From positions 2,418,001-2,482,000 of the forward strand of contig NZ_FWFO01000001.1 of the NCBI RefSeq assembly GCF_900172225.1: DNA of 64,000 bases, given 5' to 3'. Shown here in pieces: positions 44,355 through 52,276 of this stretch; positions within the stretch are counted from its first letter, which is position 1, and each line of letters starts with the position of its first letter. The notes under the pieces were generated by a model. The model worked only from the letters and a program-made list of their open reading frames with translations. It was not told the origin of the DNA and did not search any database. The DNA is from Falsiruegeria litorea R37 (GTDB lineage Bacteria > Pseudomonadota > Alphaproteobacteria > Rhodobacterales > Rhodobacteraceae). The translations under genes were made by a program, and so were the position numbers.

Positions 44355-44873
44355 TCAGCTGGCGATGTTCACCATTCCGCTCAGTTGGTTGCGCAGCGCT
44401 TGACGCACCTCGGGCGAGGCCAGCGGCAGCTTCATCAGGATCGAACCATCCACATCATAAAGGTCCATCTGACGCTCGTGGAATTTCACGCTGCCCAGGC
44501 TTTCATAGCTGCGGCGCAGGACCGTCTGCGGACGGCCACGGTTGTTCTTTTGCAGAACGCGCACCTCGCGGCGGATCGGGTCGAAATAGGCGTCGGGCTG
44601 ATTGTCCACATGATGCATCATCAGCAGAACCATGCCACTCAGCAAAAGGAAGAATGAAAGCCCCAGCTTCATCACGATCAGATCAGGATCGACCGATGTG
44701 CCAGGTAGAACCCACATGCCCGCGGACCCAAGGATAAGGGCTGTTCCGGCAATACGGAAAATCACCGTGCGAATGGGCCAGTTGGGCGCAAAGGTGATCA
44801 TCAGGGGAACGGTTTCCTCAAACGACGGCATCGCGAGGGGTTGTTGAAGTACTTGCTGTTGAACCGCAGTCAT
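44355..44873 (-). CDS. Hypothetical membrane protein
   Basis: A 172-residue protein with two hydrophobic segments (about 40-60 and 68-88), then a basic region (REVRVLQKNNRGRPQTVLRRSYE) and a strand-rich C-terminus. No family recognised with certainty. Likely a small inner-membrane protein with a cytosolic C-terminal domain. The start may be ATG 44873 or a GTG at 44894, which has AGGAG four bases upstream. It is followed by the yceI gene on the same strand after a 149-base gap. Confidence 0.7.
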   Translation of the reverse strand: MTAVQQQVLQQPLAMPSFEETVPLMITFAPNWPIRTVIFRIAGTALILGSAGMWVLPGTSVDPDLIVMKLGLSFFLLLSGMVLLMMHHVDNQPDAYFDPIRREVRVLQKNNRGRPQTVLRRSYESLGSVKFHERQMDLYDVDGSILMKLPLASPEVRQALRNQLSGMVNIAS

Positions 44874-45106
44874 CTCTGTCGTGTCCTGTCGCACTATGCT
44901 CCTGAGACGGGCCAATCCCGCCTGCTTTGGTTAACCATGGGTAAACAAGATGACGGGATTGGGGCAGAGAGAGGGCCAAATGGGGCAATGCGGGGGTATT
45001 ACATAGGCATGTCTTCCAAGGGATTGGTGGCGAGTGGTTCGATGCGGATTTTATTGACCCTCAGCGTTCAAACCAAATTCGACCACAGTTCAGAGGCCAA
45101 GCCTAT

Positions 45107-45496
45107 CTATGAAATGCGCAGTTGGGAGAGCAATGGGCAGGAAACATTTCCGCTGTCACAATTGGCCGTAAGCTCGCTCAACGCTGCTTCCAAGCGGCCC
45201 AGTTCGTCGATCTTTGCACGGATCTTGGTGATATGAATTTCGGCAACTTCCTTGACAGATCGGCAATCTTCTCTGTCGCCCTCAGACAGGTTTAAGAGTA
45301 TTTTTGCGTCGGCAAGCGGAAACCCCAGGTCGCGGCACTTCTTTAAGAACCGAAGCCGTCCAACATCATGTTCAGAATACAGTCGTCGATTATTCGATGC
45401 CCTTTCAGGTTTCGGCACAATGCCTTCGCGTTCGTAGTAGCGGATCGTTTCAATGCCGACGCCGCTTCGGCGCGATGCCTCGCCAATCGCAATCAT
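45107..45496 (-). CDS. merR: MerR-type mercury-responsive regulator
   Basis: A 129-residue MerR protein: winged helix-turn-helix (AIGEASRRSGVGIETIRYYEREG), and a dimerisation helix ending in the metal site. The three Hg(II) ligands of MerR are present at C78, C113 and C120; the first two are 35 residues apart as in Tn501/Tn21 MerR, the third is seven residues on. It is divergent from merT; the promoter between them has the 19-base spacer that MerR proteins act on. Confidence 0.93.
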   Translation of the reverse strand: MIAIGEASRRSGVGIETIRYYEREGIVPKPERASNNRRLYSEHDVGRLRFLKKCRDLGFPLADAKILLNLSEGDREDCRSVKEVAEIHITKIRAKIDELGRLEAALSELTANCDSGNVSCPLLSQLRIS

Positions 45497-45511
45497 GTGA
45501 ACTTTCCCGGC

Positions 45512-45542
45512 TTGCTCCTGTAGTTACTACAGAAGTTATACG
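45512..45542 (+). promoter_or_regulatory. MerR-controlled promoter of merT
   Basis: TTGCTC (-35, 45512-45517), a 19-base spacer, TATACG (-10, 45537-45542). The spacer contains the dyad CTGTAGT-T-ACTACAG (45518-45532). The overlong spacer with a centred dyad is the hallmark of MerR-activated promoters. It lies 44 bases before the merT start. Confidence 0.9.
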
Positions 45543-45585
45543 AGGGGGCGTTGCAGGGACAACTCCGTTCGGTCAGGGAAACACA

Positions 45586-45909
45586 ATGCAGAAATATATT
45601 AACCTCAGCTATCTTGCGTCGCTTTCAGCGCTTGGTGTTGCGACTTGCTGTGTGCTGCCAATGACGATGATGGTCTTTGGACTGGGCGGCAGTTGGCTGG
45701 CAATCTTTGGAAAGATTGCGTCAGCGAGCCTTTATGTGCTGACAATATCGACGGTTCTGGTGATGGCCTCATGGCTGGCATCCTATCGGCGCAGATCGTT
45801 GCTAAAGTTGAAATGGTGGCTTTGCGGAACAACCGCGATCACCGGATTTGCTTGGATCGTTCTTTTTAACGAGGCTCGGATCAACGATTACTTGATTATG
45901 CAGATGTGA
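45586..45909 (+). CDS. merT: Mercuric ion transporter, MerT-like
   Basis: A 107-residue protein with three hydrophobic segments. The first contains the vicinal cysteine pair of MerT (GVATCCVLP), which passes Hg(II) across the inner membrane. The second cysteine pair found in the cytosolic loop of classical MerT is not present; one Cys lies in the third segment (WWLCGTT). It is expressed from the MerR promoter and followed after one base by the GDCCVxC gene. The frame opens much earlier, but ATG 45586 is the MerT start. Confidence 0.82.
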   Translation: MQKYINLSYLASLSALGVATCCVLPMTMMVFGLGGSWLAIFGKIASASLYVLTISTVLVMASWLASYRRRSLLKLKWWLCGTTAITGFAWIVLFNEARINDYLIMQM

Positions 45910-45910
45910 G

Positions 45911-46141
45911 ATGATGACAGATCAAAGAGTGGTGCTTGAAAGTACGTTGACCTGCCCAAAATGCGGTCACAGTGAAACGGAAACCATGCCGACAGATGCG
46001 TGCCAATGGTTCTATGAATGCAAGTCATGCAAAACGGTACTGAAACCCTTGCAAGGCGACTGCTGCGTCTACTGCTCGTATGCCACCGTTGCGTGCCCAC
46101 CAATCCAGCTGGGCGATAGCTGTTGCGGAAGAAAAGAATGA
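45911..46141 (+). CDS. GDCCVxC-motif Cys-rich protein
   Basis: A 76-residue protein with 11 cysteines: two CxxC pairs near the N-terminus (C15/C18, C37/C40), then QGDCCVYCSYATVACPPIQ and a terminal CC. This is the small family named after its GDCCVxC motif, some members of which are selenoproteins; here all positions are Cys. Location one base after merT and the thiol content suggest handling of Hg(II) or other soft metals. A second ATG at 45914 is possible. No merA or merP follows. Confidence 0.85.
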   Translation: MMTDQRVVLESTLTCPKCGHSETETMPTDACQWFYECKSCKTVLKPLQGDCCVYCSYATVACPPIQLGDSCCGRKE

Positions 46142-46349
46142 TGGCTTTGATCGCCACGCCGCCGTGGCCACAGAAGCGGTTCTTTGTTCAGCATATGAAC
46201 CGCTACAATCCCCCTTGCCCACAGCGCCCAGCCGTGTATATGAGGCCATCCTTTCACAAAACGGATAACCGCGCAGCCTCTCGTGGCAGGGTCGTGAAAG
46301 GGAACTGGCCCCGCCTTTGAAATGCGCCTTGATAGAAACAGGAGTTCAC

Positions 46350-46703
46350 ATGCCGCTGTATGAGCATGTAATGATTGCGCGTCAGGACCTGTCCAACACG
46401 CAAGCCGAAGGTCTCATCGAACACTTTGGTGCCGTTCTGTCCGACAATGGCGGTAGCCTTGTCGACCACGAGTACTGGGGCGTCAAAACGATGGCCTACA
46501 AGATCAACAAGAACCGCAAGGGCCACTATTCCTTCCTGCGTTCGGATGCACCTGCTCCGGCCGTTCAGGAAATGGAACGCCTGATGCGCCTGCATGACGA
46601 CGTGATGCGCGTTCTGACCATCAAGGTCGACGAGCACAAAGAGGGCCCCTCGGTCCAGATGCAGAAGCGCGATGAGCGCGAAGGTCGCCGCGAGCGCCGC
46701 TGA
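46350..46703 (+). CDS. rpsF: 30S ribosomal protein S6
   Basis: A 117-residue S6 with MPLYEHVMIARQDLS at the start, EYWGVKTMAYKINKNRKGHYSF and a basic, charged C-terminus. It binds the 16S rRNA platform with S18. ATG 46350 follows AGGAGTTCAC. It heads the conserved rpsF-rpsR-rplI operon. The open frame extends upstream to 46317 without support. Confidence 0.98.
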   Translation: MPLYEHVMIARQDLSNTQAEGLIEHFGAVLSDNGGSLVDHEYWGVKTMAYKINKNRKGHYSFLRSDAPAPAVQEMERLMRLHDDVMRVLTIKVDEHKEGPSVQMQKRDEREGRRERR

Positions 46704-46731
46704 TCTTAGCTTGAGAAAAGGACACTAAACC

Positions 46732-46959
46732 ATGGCCGCAAAACCATTTTTCCGCCGTCGTAAGGTCTGCCCCTTCTCGGGCGACAATGCACCGGCAATC
46801 GACTACAAGGACACCCGTCTGCTGCAGCGCTACATCTCTGAGCGCGGCAAGATCGTCCCCAGCCGTATCACCGCCGTTTCGGCAAAAAAGCAGCGTGAAC
46901 TGGCCCGTGCAATCAAGCGCGCCCGCTTCCTCGCCCTGCTGCCCTACGCCGTGAAGTAA
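46732..46959 (+). CDS. rpsR: 30S ribosomal protein S18
   Basis: A 75-residue basic protein with [16 protein letters not shown] at the N-terminus and [19 protein letters not shown], the S18 signature. Residue C10 fits the zinc-type KVCPF motif, but the further Cys of zinc-binding S18 forms are absent. It lies between rpsF and rplI. Confidence 0.98.
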   Translation: MAAKPFFRRRKVCPFSGDNAPAIDYKDTRLLQRYISERGKIVPSRITAVSAKKQRELARAIKRARFLALLPYAVK

Positions 46960-46971
46960 GGAGAGACTGAC

Positions 46972-47592
46972 ATGCAAGTTATCCTTCTCGAACGCGTTGC
47001 GAAACTGGGCCAGATGGGCGACGTCGTAGACGTCAAGCCCGGCTACGCCCGCAACTTCCTGCTGCCCCAAGGCAAAGCCCTGAGCGCATCGGACGCCAAC
47101 ATCGCGTCCTTTGAAGCCCAGAAAGCACAGCTGGAAGCGCGCAACCTGGAAACCAAGAAAGAAGCCGAAGCACTGGCTGAAAAGCTGGATGGCCAGCAGT
47201 TCATCGTGATTCGCTCGGCCTCGGACGCTGGCGCCCTCTACGGTTCGGTCACTCCGCGTGACGCCGCGGACGCCGCAACCGAAGCAGGCTTCTCGGTCGA
47301 CAAGAAGCAGATCGCCCTGATCGCTCCGATCAAGGACCTGGGTCTGCACGCCGTTGCCGTGAAACTGCACCCCGAAGTCGAAGTTACGATCAACATGAAC
47401 GTTGCCCGTTCGGAAGAAGAAGCCGAACTGCAGGCATCGGGCAAGTCGATCCAGGAACTGGCCGCTGAAGAAGAAGCAGCCGCAGAATTCGAAATCGCCG
47501 AACTGTTCGACGATATCGGTTCCGCCGCTTCGGACGACGACGAACTGGCCCCTGCCGAAGAAGCCCCGGCCGAAGACGACACCAACGCCTAA
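46972..47592 (+). CDS. rplI: 50S ribosomal protein L9
   Basis: A 206-residue L9. The N-terminal domain has [30 protein letters not shown] (part) and the linker helix and C-terminal domain follow. After about residue 150 it carries a long acidic Glu/Ala/Asp tail that E. coli L9 (149 residues) lacks but alphaproteobacterial L9s often have. Last gene of the operon; a terminator follows at 47619. Confidence 0.97.
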   Translation: MQVILLERVAKLGQMGDVVDVKPGYARNFLLPQGKALSASDANIASFEAQKAQLEARNLETKKEAEALAEKLDGQQFIVIRSASDAGALYGSVTPRDAADAATEAGFSVDKKQIALIAPIKDLGLHAVAVKLHPEVEVTINMNVARSEEEAELQASGKSIQELAAEEEAAAEFEIAELFDDIGSAASDDDELAPAEEAPAEDDTNA

Positions 47593-47618
47593 GCTCTTTC
47601 AGCTTGAGTATAGAAAAA

Positions 47619-47648
47619 GCCGCGCAAGAAATTGCGCGGCTTTTTTTG
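47619..47648 (+). terminator. Terminator of the rpsF-rpsR-rplI operon
   Basis: AGCCGCGCAA pairs with TTGCGCGGCT around a short loop, followed by seven T residues. Confidence 0.93.
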
Positions 47649-47737
47649 TTTGGGCCGGTTCTTCTGACCCCGCATTGATCCATCCGCTGCTTTGAGACGT
47701 AGACTCATCAATAATGTCTGAAACCTCGGAGATCCTA

Positions 47738-48253
47738 GTGGGCACTTCAATTTTAAAAACTTTCGCCGCCTGTTGCGCTGCGTCTGCGCTCTGCGCTACC
47801 GCAGCCCAAGCCGATCTGAATATCCGTTTCATTGAGGGCGCACCAAAGGACCGGTTCCAGATCAACAACACCGGGTCATGTGACATCAAGTCAGCGACCC
47901 TAAGTGTGGATCTATCATCATCACAGGGCGCCTTGATCTTTGACGTGACCGAGTCCGGCGCAGGTGTAGAAGTGTATCAACCGTTTGAATTGGTCGAAGG
48001 TCGAACCGCAATTGCAGCGGTTCCCAGCATTTTGGACGGCCAAAACGCACTCAGCCTGGATGTTGTACGATTGAAACCTGGTGAATCTATTGCGTTCACA
48101 ATCGACGTTGATGACACTTTGGGGGCCCGCGAGATCACGGTCACCGACTCTGAGATTTCTGGTGCAACGGTGCACTTGGCGCAGGGCGACCAGATCAACA
48201 CTGCGGTCTTTTCGTCCGCGGCCTCTGCAACCCTTCCTGTGCGATCCTGCTAA
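47738..48253 (+). CDS. Secreted protein of unknown function
   Basis: A 171-residue protein with a signal peptide (cleavage after AAQA, about residue 25) and a mature part rich in beta-strand and acidic residues, with one cysteine in NTGSCDIKSAT and one at the C-terminus (PVRSC) that could pair. I do not recognise the family. GTG 47738 has GGAG six bases upstream and gives a normal signal peptide; the frame is open to an ATG at 47714, which would put eight polar residues first. The tspO gene follows after 21 bases. Confidence 0.7.
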   Translation: MGTSILKTFAACCAASALCATAAQADLNIRFIEGAPKDRFQINNTGSCDIKSATLSVDLSSSQGALIFDVTESGAGVEVYQPFELVEGRTAIAAVPSILDGQNALSLDVVRLKPGESIAFTIDVDDTLGAREITVTDSEISGATVHLAQGDQINTAVFSSAASATLPVRSC

Positions 48254-48274
48254 AGGCTTCATGTGTGACCTGAT

Positions 48275-48754
48275 ATGAGCGTATCTGCCCTTCCACCGAA
48301 CGGCCAAAGCTGGATCACACGTTTGGCGTTCCTTGTCTTGGTGATTGGCGGCGGCATCGCAATCGGTATCATGACAGCGCCAGGGGAATGGTACGCTGCC
48401 TTGAGCAAACCGTGGTTCACCCCGCCCAATTGGGTATTTGGCCCGGCATGGACCGTTCTTTACGTTCTGATTGCCTTAGCAGGCTGGCGCTCTTACGCGG
48501 CTGATGCGCGGTCAACCCAATCCAAGCTTTGGTGGACACAGCTTGCGCTGAACTTCGCATGGTCGCCTGTCTTCTTTGCCCTTCAGCAACCCGGGCTCGC
48601 CCTCGCTGTGATCGTGGCGCTCCTGACTGTCATCACCCTCTTCATTCGCGTCAGTTGGTCCTCTGACAGACCGTCCGCCTTGGCGATGTTTCCCTATCTT
48701 GCTTGGGTAGCCTTCGCCTCTCTCCTGAACCTGTCGATCGTATTTCTGAATTGA
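48275..48754 (+). CDS. tspO: TspO/MBR family protein
   Basis: A 159-residue membrane protein with five hydrophobic segments and the aromatic-rich pattern of TspO: PGEWYAALSKPWFTPPNWVFGPAWTVLY (part) and WWTQLALNFAWSPVFFAL. TspO proteins bind porphyrins and cholesterol-like ligands in the outer or inner membrane and act as oxygen/tetrapyrrole-linked regulators in Rhodobacter. The CIA30 gene begins ten bases after its stop. Confidence 0.92.
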   Translation: MSVSALPPNGQSWITRLAFLVLVIGGGIAIGIMTAPGEWYAALSKPWFTPPNWVFGPAWTVLYVLIALAGWRSYAADARSTQSKLWWTQLALNFAWSPVFFALQQPGLALAVIVALLTVITLFIRVSWSSDRPSALAMFPYLAWVAFASLLNLSIVFLN

Positions 48755-48764
48755 GGAGCACCGG

Positions 48765-49316
48765 GTGAAATTCGCCAAACACTTGCTTATTTCGGCTCAG
48801 TTCTGGCTGGTCGGAGCCGTGACCTTGAACGCTGAACCTTTTGAAACCTTTGAAAATAACCCTGAAACCCGGTGGCAATATGTTGCAGACACGGTGATGG
48901 GGGGTGTTTCGACAGGGAAGGTAAGCTTTGAACAGGCTTCGAACGCGCCCTTTGCCCGTCTAGAAGGCCAGGTCAGCACCGCAAACAATGGTGGCTTCAT
49001 ACAGTTTCGGCATTTGCTCGAAACACGCGCCCCCTCGGATACCCAGGGTGTTCGATTGGTCGTCCGAGGAAACAACCAAGCTTACTTCATTCATTTGCGG
49101 ACGACTGGGACACTGCTGCCGTGGCAATATTATCAGGCAAGTTTTGAAACCACTGGGACCTGGACCGAGGTTCGCTTGCCCTTTTCCGCGTTTGAGCGGT
49201 CAGGTCGCCTGTTACGTTCGACGGTATCCGCCGGGTCGGTCACTTCGGTTGGTGTCGTCGCTTTTGGACGCGACCATGCGGCACAGGTTGATGTCGCAGA
49301 AATCGGGTTCTTCTAA
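48765..49316 (+). CDS. CIA30-domain exported protein
   Basis: A 183-residue protein with an N-terminal signal peptide (about 1-22) and a CIA30/galactose-binding-like beta sandwich: WQYVADTVMGGVSTG, GGFIQFRH, GVRLVVRGNNQAYFIHLRT and WTEVRLPFSAF. CIA30 domains are named after a mitochondrial complex I assembly factor, but bacterial exported members have no set role. The GTG start follows TTGAGGAG. Probably cotranscribed with tspO. Confidence 0.85.
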   Translation: MKFAKHLLISAQFWLVGAVTLNAEPFETFENNPETRWQYVADTVMGGVSTGKVSFEQASNAPFARLEGQVSTANNGGFIQFRHLLETRAPSDTQGVRLVVRGNNQAYFIHLRTTGTLLPWQYYQASFETTGTWTEVRLPFSAFERSGRLLRSTVSAGSVTSVGVVAFGRDHAAQVDVAEIGFF

Positions 49317-49447
49317 AGTCAGAGCGCAGGTGCCATCGGAGAGGTTTGATCGCGATAGGTCGGCAACTTTCAGCACATGTGCCGGATATGAGCTTGCGGG
49401 AAAGCCATAGTGGGATAGGCTCAGCTGATGACTGAGCGGAGATCCTG

Positions 49448-49927
49448 ATGAAACACCTGACACGCCGTTCCGCGATTTTGATGACATTGAGCTTTGCAAC
49501 CGCAGCCTGCAGCAGGGAAGAGCCCGCGCCGCCCGTCTATGACCCGCCGCTGTTCCCGAACGAAACGCCTGAACTGCGCGCGTCGATCAACAAATGGGCG
49601 GATCACTATGAATTGCCCCGAGAACTGGTGCACAAGCTTGCCATTCGGGAAAGCACCCACCGCCCCTGGGCGGTAAACCGTCCTTACTATGGCTTGCTAC
49701 AGATCTTGCCGGCAACAGCGCGGTCCATGGGGTTCAAGGGGCAACCAAAGGATCTCTTGGACGCTGAAACCAACTTGGAGTTTGCACTCAAGTACCTCAA
49801 GGGCGCCTGGCTGTTGGCAGACGGCGATCAAGCGCGCGCAATCCGTCTGTATGCCACCGGCTATTACTACGAGGCCAAACGACGTGGAATGCTGGTAGAA
49901 ACCGGCCTTGTGAAGCCGAAAAACTGA
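49448..49927 (+). CDS. Lytic transglycosylase lipoprotein
   Basis: A 159-residue protein. The lipobox ATAAC puts the lipidated cysteine at C21. The SLT fold follows: E68 in AIRESTHRPWAVN is the catalytic acid, and YYGLLQILPATARSMGF and LEFALKYLKG are the substrate-groove motifs. It cuts peptidoglycan with formation of 1,6-anhydro-MurNAc. It converges with aqpZ; a hairpin lies between them. Confidence 0.88.
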   Translation: MKHLTRRSAILMTLSFATAACSREEPAPPVYDPPLFPNETPELRASINKWADHYELPRELVHKLAIRESTHRPWAVNRPYYGLLQILPATARSMGFKGQPKDLLDAETNLEFALKYLKGAWLLADGDQARAIRLYATGYYYEAKRRGMLVETGLVKPKN

Positions 49928-49932
49928 TTGCC

Positions 49933-49962
49933 CTGCCCGCCTCTGGCACCAGACGCGGGCAG
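49933..49962. terminator. Hairpin between convergent slt-like gene and aqpZ
   Basis: CTGCCCGC and GCGGGCAG pair around an inner CTGG/CCAG stem. It sits between two convergent stops but has no strong T-run on either side. Confidence 0.5.
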
Positions 49963-49978
49963 AATGTCCTTGTCGGTA

Positions 49979-50668
49979 TCAATCGTCTGACGACAGGACC
50001 TTCCAGATCACGGCCCCCACGGCCGCGCCGATCAGTGGCGCGACCCAGAACATCCACAGCTGCGCCATGGCGGGACCATCCGCAAAAAGCGCCACGCCAG
50101 TCGACCGCGCCGGGTTCACCGATGTGTTGGTTACCGGGATTGAAATCAGGTGAATCAAAGTCAGGCCCAGGCCAATGGCAATCGGAGCAAAGCCCGCAGG
50201 CGCGCCCTTGGACGTGGCGCCCAGGATGATGATCAGGAACACGGCTGTCATCACAACCTCGGTCACGAACCCTGATGCCATGGAATACCCCTGCGGGGAA
50301 GACTCGCCGTATCCGTTGGAGGCAAAGCCACCTACGCCTTCAAATCCGCTCTGCCCGGATACGATGATATAAAGAACAACAGCAGCAGCAATGGCCCCGA
50401 CCACTTGGGCGATCCAATAGGGCAACAACTCCTTTGCGTCGTGCCGTCCTCCGATCACCAGACCAAGCGTCACCGCCGGGTTGAAATGCCCCCCCGAGAT
50501 GTGCCCCACGGCAAAGGCCATTGTCAGAACCGTCAAGCCAAAAGCAAAAGAAACCCCAAGCCACCCGATCCCGACATCTGCCACCCCAGCGGCCAGAACC
50601 GCGCTGCCACAGCCGCCTAGAACCAGCCAAAAGGTTCCGACAAATTCTGCTGCAAGTTTGTTCATCAT
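49979..50668 (-). CDS. aqpZ: Aquaporin Z-like water channel
   Basis: A 229-residue MIP channel with six membrane segments and both NPA boxes ([14 protein letters not shown] and [11 protein letters not shown]). The aromatic/Arg filter residues (Arg after the second NPA, His in [16 protein letters not shown]) match water-selective AqpZ rather than glycerol channels. The gene stands alone with a 362-base upstream region. Confidence 0.94.
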   Translation of the reverse strand: MMNKLAAEFVGTFWLVLGGCGSAVLAAGVADVGIGWLGVSFAFGLTVLTMAFAVGHISGGHFNPAVTLGLVIGGRHDAKELLPYWIAQVVGAIAAAVVLYIIVSGQSGFEGVGGFASNGYGESSPQGYSMASGFVTEVVMTAVFLIIILGATSKGAPAGFAPIAIGLGLTLIHLISIPVTNTSVNPARSTGVALFADGPAMAQLWMFWVAPLIGAAVGAVIWKVLSSDD

Positions 50669-51030
50669 GACACGTACTCCAAATCTATTGGGGTCGGTTC
50701 CGCCGCCCCTGTCCCTGTTGCCTTTCTTGTTTCGTTGCTCGGTTCGAAAAATTCAGGAACAGAGCCAACTTGCCGGGCGGGTCCAAGCCCCCTTGCCCCG
50801 GCGATCTTTCACTTCAAGAACTTGTATCTAGGATGTTTTTTTCAAAATATTCAAGAAAGCTGTTTCTTACCTAGTGAAACTAACAACCCTTAAGGGAATT
50901 CCTATTGCCACACACACCTTCGTCGGGCAGACTCTCCCTATGGATGTGCGACCAGCAAACCTTGCAACACACCGCCGAACTCGCAGCGGACCGCATGTGT
51001 TTGCTTGTCGATGATTTAAAGGTGATATGT
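50669..51030. other. Intergenic region between aqpZ and the XRE regulator
   Basis: A 362-base divergent promoter region. It contains the perfect palindrome CCCTTAAGGG (50889-50898) and an AT-rich patch (50830-50900), plausibly the promoters of both genes. No convincing coding frame was seen; the frame of the XRE gene is open upstream to 50905 but lacks a ribosome site there. Confidence 0.5.
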
Positions 51031-51441
51031 ATGAATTCGATAGATAGCCTTGTTGGCTCAAAGATACGCGCCCGGCGAATGGCCTTGGGCATTAGCCAGG
51101 TGGAACTTGGCCGCGCCATTGGTGTGCGCTTTCAACAGGTGCAGAAATACGAATCCGGTGTGAATCGCGTCAGCGCCTCTCGGCTTTGGATGATCGCTGA
51201 GACTTTGGACCTTCACATCAGCCATTTTTTCGAAGAAGAGCCGCTGCTCCCCTCGCCCTTGAGTAAACCATTCCGTCGGCCTGCGAATTCCGGCAAAACA
51301 AGAGACGAACAAGCCACAAAGGAACTGATTGATTTCTTTACGGACTTGTCAGCAGAGCAAAAGCATGCTGTTCTTACCATAATCAAGAACATGTCGGCCC
51401 GCTCACACCCGTCTAGATCAAAAATAGACATCGAAGGTTAG
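51031..51441 (+). CDS. XRE family transcriptional regulator
   Basis: A 136-residue DNA-binding protein: a helix-turn-helix domain at about residues 8-62 (GSKIRARRMALGISQVELGRA and VQKYESGVNRVSASRL), then a Pro/Ser-rich linker and a C-terminal helical part (ATKELIDFFTDLSAEQKHAVL). ATG 51031 has AAAGG nine bases upstream. It lies 27 bases ahead of luxR on the same strand, so it could be part of the quorum-sensing circuit or its control. Confidence 0.87.
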   Translation: MNSIDSLVGSKIRARRMALGISQVELGRAIGVRFQQVQKYESGVNRVSASRLWMIAETLDLHISHFFEEEPLLPSPLSKPFRRPANSGKTRDEQATKELIDFFTDLSAEQKHAVLTIIKNMSARSHPSRSKIDIEG

Positions 51442-51468
51442 GTCCCGACATCCTAGCGGTCCAGGCTG

Positions 51469-52179
51469 ATGTCTAAGATGGATATTGTGGATCTCGGCGC
51501 TTTGCCCAAGTCAGAAAACCACTACAGTGGCTTTCTGAACCAAGTGCGTGAGAATTTCGAACTGGACAATGTGGCCTATGCCGGGATCAATCCAGTTAGC
51601 GGCACGATCCATGGGCACGTTACCTATGACGACGCGTGGAAGGCCCACTACACCGATCAAAACTATCAACTGATCGACCCGACCCTTCACATGCCTCAGC
51701 GCAGCATCGCGCCCGTCGACTGGAGCAGGCTGGAACGCAGCGACCAGTTCCGGCAGGTTTTCCGCGATGCACATGACTTTGGCATCGGGGATCAAGGCCT
51801 CACAATCCCGGTTCGCGGCCCCTATGGTGACGTGGGCCTGCTGAGCGTCACACGTGAGTGCAGCAAGGCGGAATGGACCAAGCTGGTCAGCCACGTAATC
51901 AGCGATTTGCAATCCATGGCCGTCCACATACACGACTCGGTCATGAGCTCTGACACCCTGACCCAAGTGTTGATGCATCCAGCCCTGTCCAAACGCGAAA
52001 TTGAGATCCTGCAGTGGACGGCTGCAGGCAAGTCACAGCAGGACATCGGCGATATTTTGTCGATTTCTCACCGCACCGTCGAAGTTCATTTGCGTTCGAG
52101 CCGGGAAAAGTTGTATGCCCTCACAACCGCCCAGGCCGTAGGTCGTGCCATCGGATTGGGCCTGATTTTCCCCGGCTAA
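51469..52179 (+). CDS. LuxR family autoinducer-binding regulator
   Basis: A 236-residue LuxR. The N-terminal acyl-homoserine-lactone pocket keeps the key residues of TraR/LuxR (W57, Y61, D70, P71, W85, G110). The C-terminal helix-turn-helix (about 172-215) has LSKREIEILQWTAAGKS with E178. It probably senses the signal made by the luxI gene that follows after 97 bases. Between them is a perfect inverted repeat (52186-52207). Confidence 0.95.
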   Translation: MSKMDIVDLGALPKSENHYSGFLNQVRENFELDNVAYAGINPVSGTIHGHVTYDDAWKAHYTDQNYQLIDPTLHMPQRSIAPVDWSRLERSDQFRQVFRDAHDFGIGDQGLTIPVRGPYGDVGLLSVTRECSKAEWTKLVSHVISDLQSMAVHIHDSVMSSDTLTQVLMHPALSKREIEILQWTAAGKSQQDIGDILSISHRTVEVHLRSSREKLYALTTAQAVGRAIGLGLIFPG

Positions 52180-52185
52180 ATCATC

Positions 52186-52207
52186 ATTCCCGCCAGACTA
52201 CGGGAAT
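52186..52207. promoter_or_regulatory. Inverted repeat between luxR and luxI
   Basis: ATTCCCG, eight bases, CGGGAAT. It starts seven bases after the luxR stop and ends 69 bases before the luxI ATG, the usual place of a lux box; it has no T-run. It could instead be a weak terminator for luxR. Confidence 0.5.
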
Positions 52208-52276
52208 CCCCCAATAGAGCCTCCCGCCGAGATAGGTAACGATTGGTTTACCGATAACCACTCGATGGGGGAAAAG

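Noticed and set aside
46142-46349. Possible remnant of a further mer gene after the GDCCVxC gene
   Set aside because: Short open frames here show no mercuric reductase or MerP features; the stretch probably holds the rpsF promoter and leader.
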